Shown: positions 44,568 through 57,316, counted from the first letter of the stretch. The stretch is DNA of 64,000 bases from Sarocladium kiliense (GCA_030734395.1 JAUZTG010000016.1:868001-932000), one strand, 5' to 3'. Notes: generated from the letters alone by a model not told the origin. Program-made: numbers and translations.

Positions 44568-46369
44568 TCAAGCCTCTAGTGCTTCTTCCTGTAGAGCCGT
44601 TTCTTCCGCCATTTCCTGTAGTACCTCATCCATCTCCGCCTCAGTGGCTTCGAGACCCTCAGAGCTCATCAACTTGTTGTCCTTGTCCTCGGCTATAAAG
44701 TCAGGATGGTCAGTATTTGAAGTAGATCGCCGATCGCCTCGTAAATCCAAGATACTCACTTTGCGGTTCCACCAAGAGATTCTCCTGCACCTCACAGTCG
44801 GTCAGAATCGAGCCATCCCCAATGACGCAGCGCTTCCCGAGAATGCACCTGGTCAGCTTACAACCCTTGCCCACCGTAACGCCATCCATCAGCAAGCATT
44901 GCGCGAGCTTAGCGCCCTCCCCGACTTGAGAGTTGGCGCCAATGACACACTCCTTGATGGAGGTCTTCTCCTCGACCGTTACATTCTCGGCAATTAGACA
45001 ATCCGCCTTCGTGATGGTTGTCCGGGATTTCACGCCTTCAGGGTAGGCGACCTTGCGAACATGGGCAAACGGCGACGCCTCCTCAGGGACCACTTCTTCA
45101 AGCGAAGGCAACTTGGCGAGTTGCAAGGATAGAGACAGCAACAAAGGGGCAGTGTCCGCTCGGCGGATCAAACTGCCCGGGCCATTGCTCGCATGGGTAT
45201 ACGCAATAATTGGCGGGACCTCAAAAGTTTTTCTGTCGTCTTCTTTCATATCCGCCACCAGCTTATCAACCGTCACCGCCTTCTCTGAACCGGATGAAGA
45301 CTTGCTGGCTGGGCGGCTCTCCGGGCTTGAGTCTCGGGGCGACGTGGAGTTGGCCGTAGGTAAGTCCACTTCTTCTGTTTCTTGCTTCTGCTCACAAGCA
45401 GCTTCAATGCCTAACTTCTCTGCCAAGCCCTTTTGCCAGCCGGCTTTTGCCCACCATCCTATGACGTCTTCTCCCAACGTTTCTAACCGGTCGTTGTTCT
45501 GGATGAAATCCAGTATCCAGCGCGGGAAGATGTAGATATGAGCGTCCCGGTGCTGGGTGCGCATGCGAACCCTTGGATGGGCACGGATGAGTCCATGGCG
45601 GACTGACAATGAGCCCCTGTCCTCCATAGTATCATTCAATGAGTCTGTTGGCATTGACATGACCAACTTGGACAAGTTGGGGAAGAGTGAATCCTTCGGG
45701 TCCGATGCAGGGCTCTGCGGAAGTGGCGCAGTAGCAACAAAGTCCGTCTCCTCCCCTTTCAAGGGAACAGAGGACTTTGTGTCGTACCAGACACCAAGGC
45801 CACCGCTGTGAGGCGCTTGGTTTCCATTGGTAAATGATGAGGTTTCCAGTAGCTGTGTGAGGCTCACAGCCTTCACCATCCAGGCTTGGAGTAACTGGTG
45901 ACCACCGAGCTCGCAGATAAGGTCACAAGGTAGAACAACAAAATCTCCCTCAATCAGTCGAGTAACTTCAGGAAGTCGCAACAGGTGGGCAGTGCCGGTG
46001 TTGTAGTCCAGATCTTTCGGTGCAAGAATGTCCGGACGTGGCAGAGGCAAGGCAGTAAGAGAGGGATTTGTGTTCAATCCCGTGTTGATGGCCTCATATG
46101 CTGATGGGGGGCAAATGAGCGTAATGTCTGCGAATTTGTGTCAATACGCATGAATCCTACCGAGCTTCGTCGCACTGGATAGTCTCACTTGTGATGCCCA
46201 TACGATAGCAAAAGTCAATCGGGTACCAAACCATGGGCCGATTTGCTATAGGCAGGAGAGCTTTGGGGTTCTCATCAGGATTCGAGGTGAAAGTTGGCAA
46301 TGATGAGCCAGGCCCGCAGAGAATCAGGGCCTGGAGCCCAGTTGAGGGCATCGACACGGCGTGGGGCAT
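44568..46369 (-). CDS. GCD1: Translation initiation factor eIF2B subunit gamma
   Basis: Three exons on the minus strand: 46369-46189, 46127-44760 and 44692-44568, giving 557 residues. The N-terminal nucleotidyltransferase-like domain begins GLQALILCGPGSSLPTFTS, with NPKALLPIANRPMVWYPIDF, and continues over intron 1 as MGIT-NITLICPPSAYEA. The C-terminal left-handed beta-helix has hexapeptide repeats (TSIKECVIGANSQVGEG, TRCILGKRCVIGDGSILTDC). The end is acidic (EMDEVLQEMAEETALQEE). In yeast the subunit is Gcd1, part of the catalytic eIF2B gamma-epsilon pair that recycles eIF2-GDP in the cytosol. The length fits the family. The low-complexity insert at about residues 280-330 is not conserved in my experience. 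It is divergent from the peroxin-22-like gene. Confidence 0.93.
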
Positions 46370-46938
46370 ATTGATGCCACGAAGATGTTGACAGGGGCGT
46401 TCGCAACCTCTCGAGGGACTGATGGGCGCGAGTGGGCAGCTCTCCCGCTAAATGATCGTCGCAGCCTGTTACCAAGCGTTGCGCGGCCCTTCGAATACTT
46501 GGTTGTGATGAGTCCGTTGTGTGTGTGTTCACATGAGCGTGTCACATCTGGTGCAATGACTCTTTTCGCACAAAAGTGAAGATGTGGCTGGTGGGGGGCT
46601 CAGCCACCCCACGTGTGGCTTGCGCCCGCGACTGTTCTGGCCAATGGCTCTGGCCGAGGCACAGGCGCTGGTTGCTGGGTTGGGCCATTTGTTGATCAGA
46701 CCCCAGCCTCGGATCCCAACCTCGCCCGCATCGACGTGCTTGTCATCACACTGGTCGCCGTCAATCAGTACTGCTATTGCCTTCGAGACGGTGATTTTGG
46801 CCAGCATATACTCAAATAAGCGCGATTGCACAACGATCCCCGGTGATTGCCGCCTTTACGAACATTCAACGCTGCGCGCGTGTTGCATCACCACAGCTAC
46901 GCCCCCACCTAGCGATGCGCTGCGTCGCTACCGAATAG
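46370..46938. promoter_or_regulatory. Divergent promoter between eIF2B gamma and the peroxin-22-like gene
   Basis: The start codons are 569 bp apart and point away from each other. No coding signal is seen between them. I could not pick out a clear TATA box, as is common for housekeeping genes. Confidence 0.45.
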
Positions 46939-48268
46939 ATGGCGCCTGATCGATACGACCGAGGGTCCTCGCGTTCGCGACATGGAGTCTGGGGACATTG
47001 GGTGCCGCTAGTCTTGACTCTCACGATTGCTACGGCTGGAGTAGCTGCTTGGGCTTGGAGTCAGCGTAAAGACGCGGATGAGGAGAACGAGCACGAGCCT
47101 GATCTTGATTACGAGAACGCAGACTATGGCGACAACCCACCGTATGGCTCATCCCGCGACTACAGGCCTCCTCCAGGTCAGGCTGGCCCCCCGCCCATGC
47201 AACCTGGACACGATGGATATCAGCCGGGCACAGACATCCCAGGAGATCCCTCCCAAGCTGGCTGGGGAGCACGCATGTCGGGTGCTCTTCGTCGAACACC
47301 CAGTCCTCAGCAGTTCTTCGACTCAGCAGGAAAGACGGTAGCAGCCGGTGCGGCTGCTGCTGGCGCGGTCATGGGTAAAGCCTTGGCTTCCATTCGCGAA
47401 GAAGATAAGCATTACGGCGAGAGCAACCCCTGGTCAGAGGAAGCCGATGCGAAGAAGGATCGCTCCGTCCCTTCTTCCGGAAAGCGACGCAAGACAGTCG
47501 CAATCGTGGTGTCAGCCGACGGCAGGTCTACTGAAACTCATGATGATGGTTTCCAAGAACATGCTGTAAGGTGACCCTCCACAAGGCTAGATGAGCATCT
47601 GACTAACATGAACCAGTCTATCCTCTCACATATTCCGCGTCACAACAACTTCTCCGAGATCAAGCTCTTTGTTTTGATCTACGCACCTGGTCTCAAAGAT
47701 GCCGGGGCCGATACTGCTACCAGTAATCTTCCGCCTCCTTCGCTGGCGTCTTCATACTCTAACATTGGACACGATCAAGCTCAGACACCCGGGGAAGAAT
47801 CCAAGAATCCATTGTGAGTAGACTTGATGATTCATCATGCTCATAGCGTCTGACACGGCCAGGAACGCATCTACCGCCAGTCCAGAGTACAATGCGGTAT
47901 ACTCACAAGCCTTGAACATTGTGGAGAAGGAGACAATGATCTTGCCCTTCACATCGTCTAATGGCCATGTGCACATTCTCCGCCACTTATCACCAGAGGT
48001 GATTTATTTACAAGAGTCACTTGCTGGTGACAATGGCAGCATTGTTACCAACCTTCAAACATGGCTGAGGCATGACGTGATCCTGGTGGTCGGAGCGGAG
48101 AGTGGCTCAGGTGGTTTAGCCGATAGCGAATCAGAAGCCGAACGGTCGAGCAAGACGGTGCAATGGTGGCAGAAACCTGAACGTGTTGGGCGTGGTCGTG
48201 GCGTAGTCGTCGTCGATGGAATGAGGGTGGCAGATGACTGGGCGAAGCGTGTTCAAGGCAAGGACTGA
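46939..48268 (+). CDS. Peroxin-22-like protein (peroxisomal membrane anchor)
   Basis: Three exons: 46939-47565, 47617-47813 and 47863-48268, giving 409 residues. One membrane helix lies at about residues 18-41 (WVPLVLTLTIATAGVAAWAW), followed by an acidic/proline linker. Then come MSGALRRTPSPQQFFDSAGKTVAAG and, after a disordered part, an alpha/beta core (KTVAIVVSADG, IKLFVLIYAPGL, VEKETMILPFTSSNGHVHIL, DVILVVGAE). This layout matches the fungal Pex22-like family. Pex22 anchors the ubiquitin-conjugating enzyme Pex4 to the peroxisome for receptor recycling. Assignment rests on layout and remembered family features, so orthology is probable rather than certain. It is convergent with the SDR gene. 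Confidence 0.72.
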
Positions 48269-48415
48269 GCTCGAGGATTCTACGAAGAGGCCCCAAGTAC
48301 ATCACGTTCTATTTTTGGTATCATGAGATCACGGTAAGAAGGTTTGGATGCTAGTAAACTTCGTATATCTTCGTTATATTGACCAGCCATATTCGAATTC
48401 TATTGAGTAGGAAAC

Positions 48416-49348
48416 TCAGCGTGCAGTATACCCTCCATCAAGTCTCATATCGGCCCCAGTGATGTTGTTCGAGGATTCCTGGCATAGGAAGGACACAATG
48501 GCAGCAACTTCTTCTGGCTGTGCCAATTTACCAGTGGGAACACCCTTCAGATACCTGTAGAGCCGTATGTTAACACAGGAGTCATGCAGTAAATTAGAAT
48601 TGACACTCACTCCGCACGAACAGCATCATCTCCCCACGCTTTTTGCCCAAGAGCGGTCCAGACCGGCCCCGGACTGACAGTGTTCGCCGTTATGCCATGA
48701 CGGCCCCATTCATTGGCCTGGCATTTGGTCAAGCCGATAAGACCAGCTTTTGAAGCGCAGTAGGCTCCGTGTTTGTCCAGAGCAACATGTGCAGCTTGGC
48801 TAGCGAGGTTAACAATCCTGCCGCCAGGGGATTCTGGTTGCTTTCCCCTCGCGGCAATGTAGGCTCGGGCAAACGCCTGTCCGGTCAATGTTGGGCCATA
48901 TAGGTTAATCATGTAGTGACGCAGGCTGTCCTCGGGCGGTGTTTCTTCCAAGGGTGTCAAATTGACATAGCCCGCGCTATTGATCAGTATGGCAGGAAAC
49001 CCGGCGTTTTGTTCCGCAATCTTGTCGAATGCTTGTTGCACAGAGGTGGGATCCGTGATGTCGCATTCATAAGTCTCGATGTCTTCATGACGTCCCGGCC
49101 CGTAGACCTCTTCTAACACGGACGCCACATTGCTAGCCTCGAATGGAGCATATAGCAAGGCCAAAGCCATACCCTGCCCACGAAGGGTCTTGCCAACAGC
49201 ACTACCTATGCCTCCTGAAGGGTTTCGCCCGTCAGCTCTGCTTGATCATGCAAGCCATACGGATGTAGGGTAAGGTGAGGAGGCAGGGAGATGGGGAGGC
49301 GCTACCAAGACCACCCGCAATGATTGCCAGGCGAATTTGCTGTGACAT
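48416..49348 (-). CDS. Short-chain dehydrogenase/reductase, classical type
   Basis: Three exons on the minus strand: 49348-49306, 49214-48611 and 48554-48416, giving 261 residues. The first intron (91 nt, GTAGCG donor) interrupts the glycine-rich loop, which is restored as AGGLGGIGSAVG. Other marks are CDITDPTSV, INSAGYVN in place of NNAG, the catalytic pair Y166 and K170 (YCASK), VSPGPVWT, and the common C-terminus ITGADMRLDGGYTAR. It is a soluble NAD(P)-dependent oxidoreductase of FabG/sugar-alcohol-dehydrogenase type. The substrate cannot be read from sequence. It is divergent from Spt20 across 727 bp. Confidence 0.9.
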
Positions 49349-50075
49349 TAGGTCGAAAGAGGCTGGTCAATGGAATAGGAAGGCTGCGCCTGATGGAGTG
49401 TTCACAATGAATTGTCCTTGTGTCGTCACTGAGTGCAGCAGCCAGTGTGGAGAGCCCCATGTCAAGTGGTTGGACGGATGTTACGACAGGGAAGAACAAC
49501 GGGAATCATGTGCACAAGTAAGTATGACCACTATCCCATTATATCTAATCTTCTTAAAATGTAAACTCGAGTATTCGGACACACAGAAGAAGTCACTTCA
49601 TGGTATGAGGATCAGACTGATCACATATCGACTATCAACAAGCGTGAGACAGCTACGTTCGCGACGCGATCACGTGACTCTCACAAGCGCGGCTTAGCCT
49701 GAAGCAACGACACTCGAGAGAGTGACGAGATCCGCGACAACTTCAGGGAGCAACTCCGCGCTGACGACGCTGTATCGAGACCACCAGATCAATTCGCTCC
49801 TTTGTATCTTCTGGTAGCACTCTCATGGAAACATTCTAGACAACCCATTCGATCTGCGCTCGACGGCGCGCTGCCGTCATCCGAGTCGCATCGACAGTCG
49901 CGATCACCCCCCCACCCGCCGAACACGACCAGCAATAGCCATCAGTGTTTGGCTCGCTCTAACAACTTTATTTTATCTTGGAGCCTCAGAACTCTCGCGA
50001 ACGTATGTGCACGTACTTCTTTCGCGCATAAGAGGCAGCCGTCGACGACTCGTGCGCCGCGTCTTGCCATCACTC
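49349..50075. other. Divergent intergenic region before Spt20
   Basis: No gene is seen. The right-hand part is probably the Spt20 leader. A leader intron cannot be excluded. Confidence 0.45.
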
Positions 50076-52804
50076 ATGATGGCCCCCGTCGTCACTCCGA
50101 CGATGCAGCAGAATGGCGCCACTAAGATGAAGCGCCCCGTGCCTTCGGCCATCCAAACAAACGGAGCGAAATCCTCGACACAATCGCCATCCCCATCCAT
50201 GACCGCTAAGAAACCACCCCAGCCCTCGAAGCAACCCTCAGGGTCTGCCGCCGAACGAACAATCACCCCGTCCTCTGTCCGCCCTGTTAGCCGGACAAGA
50301 AGGGAGCCTTTGTCGCTCAGCTTAGGCAGGAACTCAAGGAATAGTGCCGGAAACCGAGTGGGGTTTTCTATGGATGCGAGCCATTCCGAGTCATTTCCGA
50401 AAACTTCGGGTGAGGCTTGTTGCAATGCTGATGGGCGTAAGAGACAGACTACTAACAAATATCAGAAATGACAGACAAGCAAATCCTCAAGACCGCTGCA
50501 GGATGCCCGCCATCTTTGATGGTACATTTATATGCGACGCACTTCCGGTTCGACGGACAAGAGAGCAAGTTCTCCTACCAATCGCCCATGAAGTTGTTTA
50601 TCGATCATCTCCGAAAGTGCACGGTACCACACGATCTGTTGGAATATTTCAACAAGTTTAACGTTGCATTCTATGAAGGATGTTTGATCGTCGTGGTCCA
50701 AGATCATCGGACGCCAGCTCAAGCCAAGGAGGCCACGAAACCATCCTCGACGCCAGACACTACCGCTGCGTCGATCCACAACTACAACCAATGGATGACA
50801 CCATCGCCTTATGCGCCGTTCCCGAGAGACTCTGGTGCTTCGCCAGAGACAGCAAATAAAGCAGAAGACACCCGACCCAATAGCAGCGGGGATAACGAGG
50901 CTGCGCCAGCTCCCGCAACACCAAAGGGAATCGCAACCCCCTCTACGCAATCACCAAGAACGTTCACTAGAGTCTTGCGCCCGACTCCAGAGTCATTGTC
51001 GATGGATCTGTACCTCAGGAGTCAAAAAGGAGCGACAGAGTCTCGTGGTGCTCTGGATACTCCAGGCTTGGCCGCGCCACAGACGCCGCTCACGATGGTA
51101 CCTCCAACGCCCACTGCGGGTAGTATGCCGCCCCCAGCCAAACGACAGAAGAAGGAGAAGACGGAGCTAGATCTCAGCGACATTTCTTCGGCTGAAGGAC
51201 AGGTTTTGCTTGCTACGGAGGCACCCTTATACCTGAAGCCTGTTGGCTCATATGAGGAAACCATCGCCCTCCTGGAGCTCTTCTCTGACTCCAAGCACTC
51301 TGAACCGCCTCCACAACCGAAGACTAGGAAGCGTACCACTGCTGAGGTAGCCGCTGATGAGGCTGCTGCTGCGGACAGAGAACGCTATATGACTCTGCTT
51401 GATGAGCGGCGAGACCCAACCGCTGGTGCCGGTGCTGGTACAGCAGACACAGATGGTGTCACATCTAGTCATGCTCGTTTCAACACTCTCCAAGAGATCA
51501 AAGCCAACATCAAGGAGAAGAAGGAGAAGGAAAAGCTTGAACAACAAGAGAAGGATCGTAGACTGGCATTGCAACGACAGCAGCAGGCCCAAGAACAGGC
51601 ACTTGCGCAACAGCGCCAGCAGCAAGCACAACAGCTTCAGCAGGCCCAACAGGCTCAAGAAGCTGCAGAAAGACTCCGTCGCGAATCTGCAGCGAACTCT
51701 GAGAACGCCGGACGGCCGATGCCTACGCAAGCACAACGCCAGGCTATGGCCGCACAACGGGCAGCAGCGGCGGCGGCGGCGGCAGCAGCTAGCCAGAACA
51801 ACCCAGTCGTGTCTAATGGGCCTGTACAACATGGTCACCCGGCACAGGCGAACGTCATACCAAATGGCATGCCAGGTGGCTTGGCTGCGACACCGAACCC
51901 GATGCCTCACGCTATGAACCAGGCTCAAGCGCGCTTCAACGGACAAATGGCACAGGGTTCCGCAACTTCGCCCGTTGTTCGTCAAGGAACCCCGCAGAAC
52001 ATGTCGTCACCCATGGTTGGAAGCGTGCCTATGCAGCAGACAAGTTCCGCGATGGCAGCCAGCCCGCCACGTCCGTCGTCAGTCGTACAAAATGGGCCGA
52101 TGTCGGTCCCTATGTCGCACAACATGTCGGCTAGGGGTAGTCAGCAAAGCCATCCTTCAGGGACGCCACGGCTCCCACATTCTACTCCCAACATGGCCCA
52201 CGGCACACCGATTAATCGTCCTGCCATGGTTGCGACACCACGGATGACGCAAGCCAGCCCGCCCCCTAACATGATGGCACAGAACTCGCAGCAAATGGGC
52301 CAACCTATGATGATGAACGGCCAGAACATGGCTCAGCATAACCCGCAAGCCATTGCTCAGATGGTCGCGCAGCAAAGATCCTTGGTGCAACAACAACAGC
52401 AACAGCAGCAGCAGCAGATGCTGGCAATGCAGAACGCAGGACTAAATGGCAACATGAACATGTCAAACGCGACTCCCCAGCAGCAGCAACAATGGATACA
52501 ATTGCAGCGACAGATGCTTGCTCAGCAACAGCAGCAACAACAACAACAGCAGCAGCAGCAGCATCAACAGCAGCATCAACAACAGCAACAGGGTGGTGGC
52601 ATGAATAGCCAGCAACTTGCAGCGCAATACGCACAGCAGCTACAGAACCTCCAAAATGGGCAGATGCGAATGAACCCTCAAATGCAGGCGCAAATGCAGC
52701 AACGGCTTGCGATGCAGATGCAGAATCAGATGAACAACAACATGCAGAGACAGGCTAGTGGTCAGATGATGAACGGCAACAATGTCAACATGATGGCAGC
52801 TCTC

Positions 52805-52872
<68 letters not shown>

Positions 52873-53266
52873 GCAGCAGCAACAGCAGCAGCAACAGCAG
52901 CAAGCCGCTCAGCAAGCCGCTCAGCAAGCCGCTCAGCAAATGGGGAACCAGATGACGCCTCAGCAACAGCAACAGCAGATGCAACAAATGACGGCGAACC
53001 AACACATCCAAAACCAGGCTCGTAGACTCTACGGACAGCTGGTGAACAATGCCGTGCAGAAATTCGGAAGTCCCGAGAACATCCCTCCAGACGTGATGGA
53101 GAAGCTTAAGCACACTGCACATAGTCAGGCACAGGGAATGTGGTCTCAGCAGATGGCGCGCCGCACGGCGCAGCAACAGCAGCAGCAGATGCTCATACAG
53201 CAACAACAGCAACAACAAGCTGCTATGCAGGGCATGGGGGGCATGATGGGACAGCAGGGCATGTGA
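50076..53266 (+). CDS. SPT20: SAGA complex subunit Spt20 with long polyglutamine tracts
   Basis: Two exons, 50076-50409 and 50466-53266, joined by a 56-nt intron with a perfect ACTAAC branch site, give 1044 residues. I start at the first ATG of the ATGATG pair. The conserved Spt20 domain spans about residues 112-200: PPSLMVHLYATHFRFDGQE, SPMKLFIDHLRKCTVPHDLL, VAFYEGCLIVVVQDHR. A KEKKEKEKLEQQEKD coiled-coil stretch follows near residue 460. The rest is Gln/Met/Asn-rich, with a tract of 33 Gln (residues 892-924, bases 52805-52903) and three AAQQ units. Spt20 keeps SAGA intact for TBP delivery and histone acetylation in the nucleus. The tract mixes CAG and CAA. Confidence 0.92.
52805..52903 (+). 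repeat. CAG/CAA trinucleotide tract (33 Gln) in Spt20
   Basis: Thirty-three uninterrupted Gln codons mix CAG and CAA, followed by three perfect 12-bp units encoding AAQQ (52904-52939). Shorter Gln tracts lie near 52388 and 52525. Length variation between strains is likely. Confidence 0.9.
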
Positions 53267-54066
53267 GGGCCTTGCTCGGTGCCGTGAGCCTAGGTCGGCG
53301 AGCAGTGTCGTTCGATATTAGGATCGTTGGGAGATGTGGCTGGCGGGTGATATCCAGGTTGGCTAATGAAGGTCCAGAGATGCTTTCCCAAACTTCGCAA
53401 ATGCTTTGTATACCCCCTCGGATTTGGAAGTCTTTTCCTTTGACTGCAGTTGGTCGGCAGGCTGCAGACTGGTTGCATTCATGGCGTTTCTCTTTTCTTG
53501 GGACCTGGACGGTCGGTCATTTCATTTCCCTCAGCGATGATTATTGCGTTTTTCATGGCTTGGAGACATTTGTATGGTTTGTCTGTACTGGGTTATAGGC
53601 TTAATACCTCGAAGACAACAACGATAAGAGAGCATGATCTAGGTCTCTTTACAAGAAGTCAAAGACTTGATCCAACTATTTATCCTTCAATGCAACCGTT
53701 TGCGTAGTGTCTGATCGTGGTGCCAGGTCTGGTGCGCATTGAAGGAGTTTGAAGGGAATGGGGTGATGAAGGTGGTGTCACGTGCCATTGGAGCTCGATG
53801 ATGACATAACCTCTCGGCAAGGCAGGAGCTTGGTTACCTCGATGTAGCACCTGAGCAGCAGTCAAACTATCATCTGCCACACCAAGCGACTATCGCCAGC
53901 GAGTACCTGTCCTTCAATCTTCCGTTCTCTCATTTGTCTTTCGCAAGTCCAACAGCCACATCATTCCGACGCTCGATAGATCAGCCCCTTTCTCGTATAA
54001 TCTGCGATCCCACGCGCCGACACAAGCTATTCCATTGTCACCGCAATCCGACGTCTCCTTTTCTCA
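53267..54066. other. Intergenic region
   Basis: No gene is seen in 0.8 kb between Spt20 and Atg27. The right half should be the Atg27 promoter and leader. Confidence 0.5.
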
Positions 54067-55205
54067 ATGCATCGGTCGCGGGTTACTGAGCTGTTCATCT
54101 CCCTTTTGTTGGCGGCTGCGCCATCTCATCAGGCGGGGCTGGACTGCGAGAAGATTCGTGTCGATGGACATACGTTCAACCTGAAGCCTCTGAGCGGACC
54201 GCATTCTGTCGTGACCTCGCGATGGGAGCCCAGCTCGGAGACGCACTTTAATACCACATACACTCTGGACATATGCCAGCCGTTGAAGAAGTCTGGCAAG
54301 GCAAAAAAGACCGAAGAATGCCCGAATGGCACGCACGGTAAGCTTTATCGTCTTTGCTCTTCAAATCTGGGCGCTTGCTAACTGAGGCAATAGCATGCGC
54401 AATTACCCATATGCTCAAGGATGATGCAGACAGCATCTCCAAGGTTGTTGCGATCGCCGGCAGACTGGAGAACGCTGGCGGCACCGCATACGAGACCACA
54501 GCGACCCGACTGAAAACAAGCGAATCAAACTCCGACTCTTCCAAGGAGGGCGTGCGTCTTGTGCTCAAGGGCGGCAAGCATCCATTGACTGGCCCTGTTA
54601 AGGAACGCAAAGTGCAACAGGCCGTGATCGAGTTTCTCTGCGACCCCAACAAGGAAGGCACAGAGGGCGAGTGGGCCTCAGAGGACAAATACGAGCGTCT
54701 GGCGCGTCGCGACGACGAAGATGATAAGGGCGACAAGGATGAAGGTGAGTCTTCAGTTGAACATCAGCTGAAGAAGGAGGATGCTGCCCTTATCTGGGAG
54801 AGCTACAAGGCCGAAAAGGATGTGGATGTTCTCCGAATTACATGGCACACCAAGCATGCCTGTGAAGACAAGCGCAACGATGGCGACGACGGGGACGAAT
54901 CGACAAGAACATCTTGGGGCTTCTTTACCTGGCTGTTCATTATGTAAGTTCGCCTCCTTCCTGATCGTTTCGAATCGAAAGGTACAGTCAACTAATGGGA
55001 TATTGTCAGCGCCTTCCTTGGCATCGCCGCATACCTTATCTTTGGATCATGGTTGAACTACAACCGATACGGTGCCCGAGGCTGGGACCTCCTGCCCCAT
55101 GGTGACACCTTACGCGATGTTCCGTACCTGATTAAGGACTGGGTTCGTCGGGTTCTCAACACTGTACAAGGGACTGGTAGTCGAGGTGGATACAGTGCTG
55201 TTTAG
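54067..55205 (+). CDS. ATG27: Autophagy protein Atg27 (type I membrane protein)
   Basis: Three exons: 54067-54337, 54394-54943 and 55010-55205, giving 338 residues. Residues 1-23 are a signal peptide. The lumenal part has paired Cys (LDCEKIRV, TLDICQPL, EECPNGTHAC, EFLCDP, KHACED), as expected of the mannose-6-phosphate-receptor-like fold. One membrane helix (WLFIIAFLGIAAYLIFGSW) spans the last intron. The cytosolic tail has RYGARGWDLLPHGD and ends in YSAV, the tyrosine sorting signal known from yeast Atg27. Atg27 cycles between Golgi, endosome and vacuole and supports Atg9 traffic. An acidic, disordered insert (DDEDDKGDKDEGE) lies in the lumenal domain. Confidence 0.93.
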
Positions 55206-55781
55206 AGCATTGACGGATCATCTGCTCTCGCATGCGGCGAGCGAAGCGAGATGAATGCTGTATGCCTCAGCAGCGCAATGTCCCAACAGCATTAGGGGGG
55301 TTCTCTTGGACGACCCTTCTCGGAGGTGGCGTTTCGGTTGCATACAATGGTTTTCTTTTGCTTCTGTGTATTTGTAGAAGCACCCCATAAGGGTGACTGT
55401 TGCGATTATGTACTGTGCTTGAGACTGCCTCTGTGCGAGCGCGACAGATGCGGTAGCCGTCGGCGAGACTTGCGACCAGAGTGGGTTCAACATTTTTTGT
55501 CTACAGTATCTAATGGGTCATGCCAATGTGACTGTATAGAAAGATATGCGTCATTGTGCTCGATGTGTTCAATGTGAGTGGTACTGGACGGCCCCCAGAT
55601 GGAGTCATGTCTCTTAGTGGACTGGTCGGGACTGCGATCACGGAGCGTGGTTTTTATCGATAAAACCCTATCGCTACGAAATAATTCCACCTCGACACAT
55701 CCCCTCCGACTTGTCACCGATCGTCTCTGAGAAGCCTCAACTACACACAAGTCAGCTGCGAGGACGTTTTCTTGGTCCATA
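55206..55781. other. Intergenic region
   Basis: No gene is seen between two plus-strand genes. The right part is the promoter of the aminotransferase. Confidence 0.5.
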
Positions 55782-57316
55782 ATGGCACTCAGGCTACCTC
55801 TGCGACGCCAATTGGCGGCCCTTTCCTCATCAGCAGCAGCGAGCTCCCGAGCCGCGGCGAGGGCATATGCCACAACCTCAAACCTCGCAGAGGATGTGAA
55901 GCAGGCGATTGACGTACGTTGCCGGACTCCATTGAAGCCAAACAATGGTGAAAAATAGCGACTAACAATAACTACGCTCACAGAGGGATGCTGCGTTCCC
56001 GAATCCTGACCCAGCGGCCGACTCGCCGAGCGGTGCGCTCGTTAGCGAATGGGCGCCATACATGGTTTCAACCTACGCTCGGCCATCCCCCGTATTTGTC
56101 CAAGGCGAAGGATCATATATCTACGATGTTGAGAACCGAAAGTATCTCGACTTCACGGCCGGCATTGCTGTCAATGCACTAGGCCACTGCGATCCTGAGT
56201 TCGCCAGGATCGTCGCTGATCAGGTTTGTCTTGCCGAGGTCATGTGTAGTACCACACAAATTGCTGATGGCGCTTCTCCACACACAGGCGAAAACACTCG
56301 TACACTGCTCGAACTTATACTTCAACATCTGGACTGGCGCACTCTCGAAACTGCTAGTTGAGAAGACACGAGAGGCCGGCTGCATGCACGATGCTGAGGC
56401 AGTGTTTGTCTGCAACTCAGGCTCCGAGGCGAATGAGGCGGCTATCAAGTTCGCCAGGAAGACAGGCAAAGTTCTTGACCCGTCAGGGGAAAAGACCGAA
56501 ATTGTGAGCTTCAACAACTCGTTCCATGGGCGTACGATGGGTGCACTCTCTGCGACTCCGAACCCCAAGTACCAGAAGCCATTCGGCCCCATGGTGCCTG
56601 GCTTCAAGGTCGGAACTTATAACGACCTTGCTGCGATTGATGAGCTAGTTACGGAGAAGACATGCGGTGTCCTTATTGAACCCATTCAGGGCGAGGGCGG
56701 TGTTCACGCGGCGACCGAGGAGTTCCTCGTCAAGCTTGCCAAGCGCTGCCGTGAGATCGGTGCGGTCCTGGTGTACGACGAGATTCAGTGTGGCTTGGGA
56801 AGGACAGGTACTTTCTGGGCACATGGAAACCTTCCTAAGGAGGCGCACCCGGATATCATCACATCGGCCAAGGCCCTCGGTAATGGTTTCCCCGTTGGCG
56901 CCGTCATCGTCAACAAGCAGGTTGGCGACAACATGAAAGTAGGCGACCACGGAACTACCTTTGGCGGCAACCCCATGGCGTCCCGTATCGCACACTACAT
57001 GGTCACCCGTCTTTCTGACAAGAAGCTCCAAGCCGATGTTCTCGCCAAGGGAGAGATCTTCCGTCAGCGCTTTGCCAAGCTGCAGGAGCGTTTCCCAGAT
57101 CTCGTTAAGGAGACGCGTGGCAGGGGCCTGATCCTTGGTCTGCAGCTCTCACAAGATCCTACACCCATCGTCAAGGCGGCTCGAGAGAGGGGTCTGCTGA
57201 TCATCACCGCTGGGCTGAACACGCTGCGGTTTGTGCCAAGCCTATTGGTGACAGAGGAGGAGATCAACGAGGGGCTGGACATCCTGGAGGAGGCGATTGC
57301 GGCGACTAGGTCATAA
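55782..57316 (+). CDS. ARG8: Acetylornithine aminotransferase, mitochondrial
   Basis: Three exons: 55782-55913, 55984-56223 and 56288-57316, giving 466 residues; all introns are phase 0 (64-70 nt). The first 30 residues (MALRLPLRRQLAALSSS..., Arg/Ala/Ser-rich) form a mitochondrial presequence. The class-III aminotransferase core shows YLDFTAGIAVNALGH, CNSGSEANEAAIKFARK, NSFHGRTMGALSAT, EPIQGEGGV, YDEIQCGLGRTG (PLP Asp) and SAKALGNGFPVG with the PLP lysine K319, then TFGGNPMAS. The enzyme makes N-acetylornithine from N-acetylglutamate semialdehyde and glutamate in arginine synthesis. Ornithine aminotransferase is the main alternative, but the core favours ArgD/Arg8. It is convergent with glutamate decarboxylase, 139 bp away. 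Confidence 0.93.

Noticed and set aside
52640..53218. Minus-strand frame rich in leucine opposite Spt20
   Set aside because: It is the antisense reading of the CAG/CAA tract (CTG/TTG = Leu), not a gene.
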